From Orobanche coerulescens (lineage: Eukaryota > Streptophyta > Magnoliopsida > Lamiales > Orobanchaceae): a stretch of DNA of 64,000 nucleotides. The position numbers were made by a program, and so were the translations under genes. The notes below the pieces were generated by a model. It was not told the origin of the DNA. It did no database searches and saw only the letters and a list, made by a program, of their open reading frames with translations. Shown one piece after another: positions 56,089 through 64,000 of the stretch. The DNA is taken from the NCBI GenBank assembly GCA_033398695.1, contig CM065801.1:4340001-4404000 (forward strand), in the 5' to 3' direction. Numbering within the stretch: the stretch's first letter is position 1; each line of letters starts with the position of its first letter.

Positions 56089-57481
56089 TTTCTGTAACAC
56101 CCCAAGATATTCGGAGTATATTACAGCGCCGTGGACCCCTACATAGGACCCACCAGGCTATAACAGTGAACACCCCTCGACTAACCTTCTCGGTTAGCGA
56201 GGAAACACAATCAAATAATGCATCTCATGAAAATACACCCGGAGCAACCGACTAAATGAGTAACAATCGACAGTGTAGCGATTTAAAATAATACAACACG
56301 GAGTTTGAATTTGAAAAGCCTAAGTACTCGCGAGTACAATCTATCAGTTTATAAATATAGGAAACAACCATATCGAAATGAACAAAAGAAATAAGTAGAC
56401 CCAAGTGCACATGTCAACGACCCTAGCCAACATCCTCGTACTGTCCCAGAGCTCGCTCGTCCGGATGATCATAACCTGAAATCCATAACAAGAATTTCCC
56501 CATAACGGGTCCCCATAGGGGTTAGCAATTACGCTAGTACAAGTAATCAAGGCAAACCAATCGCTTACACATTTCATAGTACATGCACCAATATCATTTC
56601 AAAAACCAAAACCAGACATGTCTTTTCCGGAAACAAACAGTCAAACAATTTGCCTAGGACCGGGACGAAGCCACGAATCCCACCCGAGGCCTCTAAGGAC
56701 CCTCCCGAGCTGGCCATTTCATAAAACAAATCACGCACAGGCATCGCCTAGGACCGGGATGAAGCCACGAATCCCACCCGAGGCCTCTAAGGACCCTGCC
56801 GAGCTGGCTAGCGAAACAAACTCATGAATCCAGAGTGAAGTCATTGATTCCCCCGAGGCCCCGTCGGACCCTCCCAGGGTGAGCAAAGCACACACAATAT
56901 ACATTACCATTTCACGTTAAGCATAAAGGTTTCCAAAAATACTTGCCTTGAATAATTGACGACGCAACGAACGGAAAGTAAAGTCACCAACGAACGCTAG
57001 GAACCAACGAAACCGAACCTAACGATTCGAAGAATACAATCACAACCATTTCTAAATGAATACGGAATTGGAGTACACCCGAAAACCCGCCTACGATTCA
57101 TGTATATTCGTATATAAACAACAACGAGGGTGGACCACAACCAATCCCTCTCGATTCCGCAAAAACTACGAAATATACCATGAATCCGTAGGGAAACTAA
57201 GAATACCAACAAGATTAATCATATTCATCATGAATCCACCAACAAAACGGAACGGATCGGAAGAAAATCCCAAAACCCCCAAATCGCCCAAAAGTAGGGT
57301 TCTAAGAGATTTACCTTGGATTGAGGATGAAGAACACAAGTAGGTGTTGTTAATCTACTTCAAAAACTCAAGGTAGAGGATGCCTGAAATAATCGAAGGG
57401 AAGGATCGCTCGGAAATCGCCTTGAGAAGCTCTGCGTCGCGGAGAGGAGAAGAAATGAAAATAATCTGCTCATCTGGGTCA

Positions 57482-57508
57482 ACTCCCTGGTTTATATAGC
57501 CAGGGAGT
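57482..57508 (-). promoter_or_regulatory. E2 5' LTR TATA box in inverted repeat
   Basis: ACTCCCTGG (57482-57490), TTTATATAG (57491-57499), CCAGGGAGT (57500-57508), perfect arms. Identical in the 3' LTR at 50437-50463. This is the presumed promoter of the element. Confidence 0.85.
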
Positions 57509-57509
57509 G

Positions 57510-58041
57510 TTAGCGCGCGCTAATCCTCAAGGTTAGCGTGCGCTAACGGGATAAAATTACAGGCCAAAACAGTTAACGTACAGTCCAGTAGCCAGACTTC
57601 TGGCCGTTAGCATGCGCTACTCGAGACGTAGCATGCGCTAAAAACCACTCGGTAGCGCGCGCTATCGACCAATAGTGTGCGCTACCTGGACATCAGTCGA
57701 GTCCAGAAGCTAACTGCCCAAAACTCACCTGACCCGTTAGCGTGCGCTACCATACAAGCGTAGCATGCGATAACTGGCACCTGACCGAGTTCAGTAGTAA
57801 ACTGTCCAGTACTGGAAACTCACGCTAGCGCACGCTACCGGGTATCATCAGCGTGCGCTAGCCTCCCGACATTAGCGTGCGCTAGTCTACGTAGCGTACG
57901 CTAATACGCCAATCCAGAAGGCTGGAAAAATAACACTGCCACTCCCAGGGCTTGCTCTCTAGCGCGCTCTACGAATCAGTCGTAGCGTGCGCTACTAAGG
58001 GACCCCTAGCGCGCGCTATACAGAAAAGATAGCGTGCGCTA
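57510..58041 (-). promoter_or_regulatory. Palindrome array in E2 5' LTR
   Basis: Sixteen units: for example TTAGCGCGCGCTAA (57510), TTAGCGTGCGCTAA (57532), TAGCGCGCGCTA (57653), TAGCGCACGCTA, and TAGCGTGCGCTA ending at 58041. Several are altered at one CG (TAGCATGCGCTA, TAGTGTGCGCTA). Confidence 0.88.
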
Positions 58042-58775
58042 GGTTACGAAATATAAGCGATTCACAACACCGGAATATGAACGAAACATCAAACGGAAAA
58101 CCTCAAAGCATCCACGGCAACCCCGAAACAGTGGTTCCGCACAACAATAACGAGTCTCAGATCAATAGATGATGGGAAAGATATACTGTAAGGTACATGA
58201 GGGTCATTACGACTGAGAAATTCACCGAAAAAGAAAATACAAGGGGAAAGAAAAATGCGGATATTACATAAACGACCAAACATACTCATCGACTCGCGGA
58301 ATCAACATAACATCACCTCGTCGTAGAGACGCAAAGCAAAATAATTCACCCCGTTCAACCGGTCAAACACAACCCAAACACCCAACACAAACATAATGGA
58401 CAAACATTACAATCCGAACAAATAAGAACTCCTAAGTACTCGAGTACTTCTATTAGTTTACAAATGGATAAACGCATCAAAAGAAAGGAAAACCATAAAA
58501 ACACACTCATGCACAATCATCACGCCCGGCCATCATCCGCGTACTGGTCCAGCGCCCATTCGTCTCGATGAACCTGACCTGAAATTCATAAAACGAATTT
58601 CCCCAAAATGGGTCCCCAAAGGGGTTAGCAATTACGCTAGTACAAGTAACCAAATGAACAACTTACACCTCACACATATAGTCAATGCATGCAATCATGA
58701 AAACATAGTTCAAAAGCACTCATTTCCGGAAATGCCAATAATCAAATCACATTTGTAAAATGCACCACAATTAAC

Positions 58776-58905
58776 CGTCGATCCACGTCTCTGTGGACCC
58801 CTACCGAGACCCGTCGGATCTAACCCGTAGTGGTTAAAAGCAAGCTCGTCGATCCACATCTCTGTGGACCCCTACCGAGAGCCCGTCGAATCTAACCCGT
58901 AGTGA
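58776..58905 (-). repeat. LTR tandem repeats shared with 41630-41760
   Basis: Two units of CGTCGATCCACRTCTCTGTGG, ACCCCTACCGAGA and GATCTAACCCGTAGTG. They are the reverse complement of the units in the 40217-42314 LTR. Confidence 0.85.
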
Positions 58906-59523
58906 GCACACACACACACACACCATTTCTCATGCAATACTACTATGTCAAGATTGTAAGTTCACAAGGGTACTTGCCTCGATCAATAGACGGTGACACG
59001 AACGAAAAGGAAGAATCAAACACAACCGCGAGGAACCGACGGAAATGAACCTAACGATTCGAAGAATATAATCACAACCACAACTAAACGAATACGGAAA
59101 TGGAATACACCCGAAACCCCGCCTACGATTCATGTATATTCGTACAAGAACAACAACGAGGGTGGACCACAACCAAACCCTCTCGAATACGAAAATACTA
59201 CGGAATATACCATGAATCCGTAGGAAGACCAATAATACCAACAATATTATTCATATACAACATGAATTAATCAACAACACGGAACGAATCGAGCAATAAA
59301 ATCGAAAACCCCGAATTTACCCAAAAGTAGGGTTCATAGAAGATTTACCTTGATTCAGACGGAGGAAGGCGATTATGATGATGATAAACTACACTACGAA
59401 CACAATACTCGATCTCCCAAGAATTTCCACGGGCAAAACTTGAAGAACCGCTCGAATCTCTCTAAGAACACTCGCTGCGGACTGAAGGAAGAAAATGAAG
59501 AATGTCGCGACTGCAAGGTCAAC

Positions 59524-59542
59524 TCAGGTTTATAAAACCTGA
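59524..59542 (-). promoter_or_regulatory. E1 TATA box inside an inverted repeat
   Basis: TCAGGTTT-ATA-AAACCTGA: 8-base perfect arms around the TATA core. The arm sequence is unrelated to the ACTCCCTGG arms in E2, but the arrangement is the same. Confidence 0.75.
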
Positions 59543-59549
59543 CCTCACA

Positions 59550-59874
59550 TTACGTACGTTAACGTACAGCGGTTAACGTACGTGCTCATTACGTACGTAA
59601 CACACATGTGCTAGCGTACGTAATGGCTCGGAAGAACAATCTGCCCAAATCGATGATGTCGTTAGCGTAGGCTACATCAGACGGCTAGCGCACGCTACAA
59701 GGAGGTCTTACGTACGTAACACCAGCATGTTTACGTACGTAAGAATTCGGCCAAAACCGGGCAGACTAACTGTCCAAAACACACAGGGCCATAACGTACG
59801 TTAACACCAGGGTATTACGTACGTTATGTGCGTGTCGATAGCGCACGCTAGGAAGCATGCATAACGCATGTTAT
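59550..59874 (-). promoter_or_regulatory. Mixed palindrome array in E1
   Basis: Mostly the ACGTACGT class: TTACGTACGTTAACGTA (59550), TTAACGTACGTG, TTACGTACGTAA (59591, 59707, 59733), TAACGTACGTTAA and TTACGTACGTTA. Also TAGCGCACGCTA units (about 59683 and 59840). Both classes coexist here. Confidence 0.85.
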
Positions 59875-60929
59875 GGATGCAGCAGTTCAGCACTGCTGGA
59901 CAAAGTTAGCCGCATCGGGTGGTCCGAACACGAGACGCAACACAAGGACAGATTCCAGAAGCGTAAACACGAAATAATCACGACAACGAAGCTAAGCGCT
60001 GAAGGAAAATACAATTCCGACTACCGAGGAATCCGAGAAACGACAAGGAAAGTAAAATTCCCTAAACTTATAGGAAATTACAAAATGGTCCAGACGTCCG
60101 AAAATCACGATACTGTAACACCCCCAATCCACTCAGGGATATTACACGCCGTAGACCCCTTTCCACAAGGAGCTACCAGGCGGGAGACTACAAATCAAAA
60201 CCCACATGCGGTCAACTTGACCAAAACATAATACCGTAGACCGATTAGGTCTCTCAAAGCATAGCATAACCGTACATCTGATGAAACTAAATTACAACTC
60301 GATCACATAGTACATAAAATGTCCATCCCCTCAAGGATGACAAGAACTCAAACTGACATATCAGCGGCCGATGACAGGACTACAAGCGTGACTAGTATCG
60401 CTGCATTGCATCATCCTCCGAGCCAATCCTGTGGTTGCTCACTCTCCATCAGAACACCCGGAATAAATAACAAAATCCCCAACGAGGGGTTAGCGATGGA
60501 ATCGCTAGCAAGTAACCAAGCTATACAATTATACATCAAGAATACAACCGTTATGAAAATAACATTTCGACAAGGTAGTAACACGATCCCCGAGTCTAAA
60601 GTCTTTTGAAAATTTATTCCTTTAAAACAAACCATGGGGATTACTCCGAAATCATTGTAAGAGATTATTTAGAGACTTCTGGGGTCTCGGTGTAAAATCT
60701 GAAATATGAATGTTTATCCTTTTCAAAAGGTTTTCTTTCAAAATCATACAAATGATTTTATTCTCAACTCAAACCTCAAGATCAAAACCATATTCACCAA
60801 TATAATCGGGATTCAAGATTCAAAACATAAACAATTCGAGATATCAAATCAACAAATAAACGTCTCGTGGCCCGAAGGGTCCCACCCGGATTAGTCATCA
60901 AGAATAAACTCGAACACACCCATAAGTTA

Positions 60930-61235
60930 TCTTGACATCGCACTCGCAAGTGACGATTCTCGGAGCCCTCTCCGGACCTACCCGATTAGATAACCTTATG
61001 GTCAAATCGTAACATCCGCCGTACTCGCAAGCACGCGCTCCGGAGGCCTCGACGGACCCTACCCGGATAACATCATTCAAATACACCCATAAGTTATCAT
61101 GACATCGCACTCGCAAGTGTCGATTCTCGGAGCCCTCCCTGCACCTACCCGAATTGATAACCTTATGGTCACAACGCACGTCCGCCGTACTCGCAAGCAC
61201 GCGCCTCCGGAGGCCTCGACGGGACCCTACCCGGA
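60930..61235 (-). repeat. E3 LTR tandem repeats
   Basis: A roughly 145-base unit occurs twice (about 60930 and 61082): CCCATAAGTTATC(T/A)TGACATC, GATTCTCGGAGCCCTC, TAACCTTATGGTCA and GGAGGCCTCGACGG. It keeps the GGCCTCGACGGRCCCTACCCGG core of the other LTR repeats. Confidence 0.8.
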
Positions 61236-62265
61236 CAACATCTCAATTCGCTAAGATACACAACAACAACAAAGGCACAATATTCACTACAACCGGAAAC
61301 ACGTAACATATAAGTTAATGTAACATAACTTCCACAAAGGCACAACACCCACAGCAAACCATCATTCAGGAAAAAGGCCAACGAGCAAATAATAGAAGTA
61401 TTACGCGATTCCACAATTCTTCAGTTAACTACTCATTTCTAGTATTTATTTTAATCACAAAATAACATGATGAGGTAGTTATCATTATTCTTGAAACTAA
61501 AGTTTACGTTGGTAATTACCTTCATAAAATCACATCTTCATTTAAAGTAAGTTACGGTTAAATATACCGTCACTAACGAGTCCACGTTAAATTCACGACA
61601 CATCACATTCTCAAAGTATAAAGAATATAGACGAGATACTCGCCTCAAGTCCAACGCACGCGAGCAACGGAAAGCTCGACTTAATGACCGCTAAGGACAC
61701 TCAAGAACACGATTCAACCGGGAAGCTCGGACCAAGAAGACAACGAGCGGGAGGGTTCCGACTCGAGTCCTTCACAAGAATTCGACCCTAACAATACATA
61801 ATCAATAAATCATCGATCATACGAGGAAGAATAATCGAAGAACGCCCGAAAACCCCTCTATGACATTTAGGACACCTTCAAGGCGTCGGTCAAGAACTCG
61901 ACCCAAATAACGAATCGATACGATCCAACCATGGAATAACAAGGAAATGATATAATACATCTAAATAATCATCAATCCATCATAATCCTAAGATAAATCG
62001 GATTAATCGGACGAAAACAACCAAAATACCCAAATTCACCAAAACTAGATTATCAAGAAATCTAACCTTGATTCGGTAGATCGGAGGAGGTTATGAGGTG
62101 ATGGATTGATGTTAGAAACTCAAGAACTTCGTGGATTGATATATAAACAACATCTAATCACGTACTCCAAGCCCCAGCCACGGAAGGAAATGAGAGGATG
62201 AGAAAAATAGGTGTAAACCCGATTGCTCGAACATATATATACTCCCGGCATCCTGCCCAGGCCAC

Positions 62266-62530
62266 TTACGGCCGTAATCGCCGACCTTACGGCCGTAACC
62301 GGCATTCGTCAAAATCCGCCAGCGCATGCCGATCGCTACGGCCAGAATCGACAGACCTTACGGCCGTAACTCGGGACTTACGGCCGTACACGCAGTCCTT
62401 ACAGCCAGAATCGCATTCGTCCGGAAGTTGCACAGCACCGTCGGCCGTAACTCTCGACTTACGGCCAGACCGGCATTCGTCGAGCCAGCTGCCGAACACT
62501 TACGGCCGTAATCGCACCTTACGGCCGTAA
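62266..62530 (-). promoter_or_regulatory. Palindrome array, TTACGGCCGTAA class
   Basis: At least six perfect or near-perfect TTACGGCCGTAA units (62266, 62288, 62357, 62377, 62499, 62519) plus decayed ones (TTACAGCCAGAA, TTACGGCCAGA). The same class as in the unrelated solo LTR at 14113-14250. Confidence 0.85.
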
Positions 62531-63051
62531 CTCGCCGCACCAGCACTGGCTGCGCCGTCTCGGCCGTGGCCACTCCGACGATCCGAACGACCCGAACCCG
62601 AACTCGAATATGAATCGAACATACGGTTACGAAGTACTCGCAAATACGAATCCGAGCACTAAGAGAACACACGATTCGACCACCGAAGGCTCGAAATTCG
62701 ACAATGGAAAGTAATTACCCCAAACTTTGGGAAATTACAAACGCCCAAAACGCCGGAAATCACGATACGTGATCGAATAACCAAACCGAAGTTCACAACA
62801 CGTCTAACAAAGTTAAACGGACTTTGGGAAACTCAAACAATGATTTGACGAGATTCGCAAGAATCGAACTCAAGTGCGGAAAAACCGCTAAAAGCACGGA
62901 ACTCAACAAAACGACACCGAAACGAGCTCGGATGACAAAAAGTGCAGAATTAATCAATCTCGAAATGACGAAACGGTCATGATCGAGTCGTCAAAACGGA
63001 CTTTCGCCGAAAAAAAAGAAATTACCGGAAATCGAAATTACGGGTATTACA

Positions 63052-63108
63052 TTCTACCCCTCTAAAAAAAAGTTTCGTCCGAAACTTAAACTAAAAAACA
63101 CACTGAAG
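63052..63108 (-). other. E3 polypurine tract and hairpin
   Basis: Minus-strand TTAGAGGGGTAGAA next to the LTR and AAGTTTCGGACGAAACTT upstream. Only about 60 bases separate the gag stop from the LTR. Confidence 0.8.
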
Positions 63109-64000
63109 TCACAAACAACAAAGCACGGCCGACAACATCTCAACGGTCCCGACAAACCGATCCCGATACCGTTGCCGAAACACGATTCGGGAAACCTCAT
63201 GGAATAATTCACGATCTTGAACTCTGTGGCCCTCGAGTCCACAATTATAACAAGTAATCCGTTGCGAAGGACAATTAGCTTGCACATGACCGACAACATT
63301 GCAGTTAAAGCACCTCCCAGTCTGACTAGGAGTCAAAGAAGACAACTTGGAACTCTTGGTTCCACCGAACGAAGAAATTGAAGGTTTCGCCGTGCGACTA
63401 CGCGAAACTCGATGAGAAGAATTTCCATCTCTTGCACCGTCCGAAAAATCTCCGACGTCCTCTGTCTCTTCGACTCATGCGAAGGCCCGGTGAGATAACG
63501 ATGCCATCTCGTACGCCATGGCTCGATTCTGATACTCTCTCAAAGTAGCACAAGTGAAACCCGACATGTACTGTCGAATCTCTGGTCTCATCCGCATATC
63601 AAAATGACGGATCTTGTCCTCCTCGGTCCTCACCTGATTCTTCACAAAGGTGAGCTGTCGACTATAATCGACAATAGCCTGCGACACGGGTACATCCTGT
63701 GGCTCGGCTAGGTAAAAATCTCGGATCCTCTGCTCTCGAATCGGCCTCGGGCAAAATTCCACTTCCATCAACTTCTTGAACTCTTCCCAAGTAACAGCAT
63801 GATCTTGAGGCTCAACGGCCTCCCACCAGTTAGCGGCGTCATCAACGAGAAGGAACTGGGCGATAGGAATCCTCCGCTCCTCGGGACAACCAATCGCCTT
63901 GAAAATCTTCTCCAATTGGATAAGCCAACCGTCCCACCAAAGTATCACCCGCTCCTGCAAAGCGAGGGGGACGATCTGAACCACTTCTCTAAGCCACCGA
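63109..64000 (-). pseudogene. E3 gag, reading in from window edge
   Basis: A single frame from the edge (RWLREVVQIVPL) to 63109, with one TGA (63475-63477) after SHRAFA. Retrotrans_gag body: EKIFKAIGCPEERRIPIAQF, AANWWEAV, FYLAEPQDVPVSQAIVDY, YMSGFTCATLREYQNRAMAY. Then a linker (VEETEDVGDFSDGARDG) and CCHC knuckle CFNCNVVGHVQANC. A second knuckle, CYNCGLEGHRVQDR, has its last Cys replaced by Arg. The protein then ends 34 codons later without a protease motif. Related to E2 Gag but clearly diverged. Confidence 0.88.

Larger units (their letters stand above)
49063..58268 (-). mobile_element. Complete chromovirus E2 (Tekay-like Ty3/gypsy)
   Basis: 9206 bases with TSD TAAAC (49058-49062 and 58269-58273), two LTRs of 2149 and 2176 bases, primer-binding site, gag-protease, reverse transcriptase, RNase H, integrase and a partial chromodomain in that order, and a polypurine tract. 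The domain order with integrase last and a C-terminal chromodomain defines chromoviruses. It is structurally whole but carries three TGA stops and one frameshift, so it is not autonomous. Confidence 0.95.
56093..58268 (-). repeat. E2 5' LTR
   Basis: TGTAACACCCCAAG to GCGGATATTACA, 2176 bases. Contains the conserved hairpin block (56470-56542), GTACTCGCGAGTAC (56324-56337), two tandem units (about 56655-56805), TATA in an inverted repeat (57482-57508) and the palindrome array. Confidence 0.95.
58274..60113 (-). repeat. E1 LTR, main part
   Basis: Continues 48991-49062 after E2. It contains GTACTCGAGTAC (58436-58447), the hairpin block (58577-58650), two tandem units (58776-58905), a TATA box in an inverted repeat (59524-59542) and an array of mixed palindromes. 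Beyond 59880 it resembles the U3 of E3. It is cut by E3 at GATAC (60109-60113) and continues beyond the window. Confidence 0.85.
60114..63051 (-). repeat. E3 3' LTR
   Basis: TGTAACACCCCCAATCC to CGGGTATTACA, 2938 bases. Its U3 resembles that of 3659-6399. It contains tandem repeats, an array of TTACGGCCGTAA and a TATA box, TATATATAT (about 62231-62240), downstream of the array on the minus strand. Confidence 0.88.
60114..64000 (-). mobile_element. Chromovirus E3, 3' part, pol deleted
   Basis: Inserted in E1 at GATAC (60109-60113). The 3' LTR (60114-63051) is followed by the polypurine tract, a short spacer and gag reading in from the window edge. There is no pol between gag and the 3' LTR. 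The 5' part lies outside the window. Confidence 0.85.

Noticed and set aside
8191..62530. Palindrome arrays as CRISPR arrays
   Set aside because: Units are only 12-14 bases, spacing is irregular, they lie in LTRs of plant retroelements and there are no cas genes.
1..64000. tRNA, rRNA or organelle-derived segments
   Set aside because: None recognised by eye; the Met-tRNA-like matches are retroelement primer-binding sites only.

Overview
The window is repeat-dominated nuclear DNA of a flowering plant, most likely a eudicot with a large heterochromatin-rich genome. The evidence is the set of families present: a decayed Ty1/copia element, gag-only copia elements with Sirevirus-type features, chromodomain Ty3/gypsy elements, an Ogre/Tat-type solo LTR, Helitrons with PIF1-type helicase remnants, a CACTA-type element, a MULE, hAT and Tourist-like MITEs and an L1-type LINE. 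I cannot name the species. No intact host gene, rRNA or tRNA was found. The only host-type coding sequence is an F-box-associated-domain pseudogene (43365-44444, minus), sitting inside transposon DNA.

Layout. 1-19320 is one old Ty1/copia element on the plus strand, cut into pieces by three insertions with perfect target-site duplications (TSDs): a chromovirus-type gypsy deletion derivative (3241-6399, TSD TTTGG), a gag-only copia element (7576-11884, minus, TSD CCGTC) and a second copy of that family (12764-18572, plus, TSD AAACA). The second copy carries a solo LTR (13744-15378, TSD CGAGG) and a MITE (16719-17122). 19332-22648 is a Helitron remnant. 22649-26524 is AT-rich DNA with three MITEs. 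26525-33400 is an internally deleted LINE (minus) split by a solo LTR (26697-31697, TSD GCACA), which holds a hAT MITE and a second solo LTR (29481-31655, TSD CACGG). 33582-36822 is a MULE with long terminal inverted repeats, followed by a MITE-like element with an AT-rich satellite. 39717 to about 47890 is a second Helitron, interrupted by a composite of a CACTA end, a solo LTR (40217-42314, TSD ATTGC) and the F-box fragment. 48991-64000 is nested chromovirus DNA: LTR E1 is interrupted by the structurally complete element E2 (49063-58268, TSD TAAAC) and by E3 (60114 to beyond the window end).

The most interesting signal is in the LTRs. Nearly every LTR here, from three unrelated retrotransposon lineages, has an array of short CG-bearing palindromes just upstream of its TATA box. 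Three motif classes occur: TAGCG(TG/CA/CG)CGCTA, T(A/T)ACGTACGT(A/T)A and TTACGGCCGTAA. All share the grammar CG-NN-CG inside an inverted repeat. Closely related LTRs differ in which class they carry: gag-only copia copy 1 against copy 2, and E1 against the 40217-42314 LTR. Whole arrays therefore seem to be replaced while flanking LTR sequence is kept. Palindromes in Sirevirus LTRs are known from maize; their sharing and exchange between copia, chromovirus and Ogre/Tat-type LTRs in one genome is, as far as I know, not described. Several of the LTRs also place the TATA box inside a second inverted repeat, and carry a conserved hairpin block and a GTACTCG(CG)AGTAC palindrome downstream.
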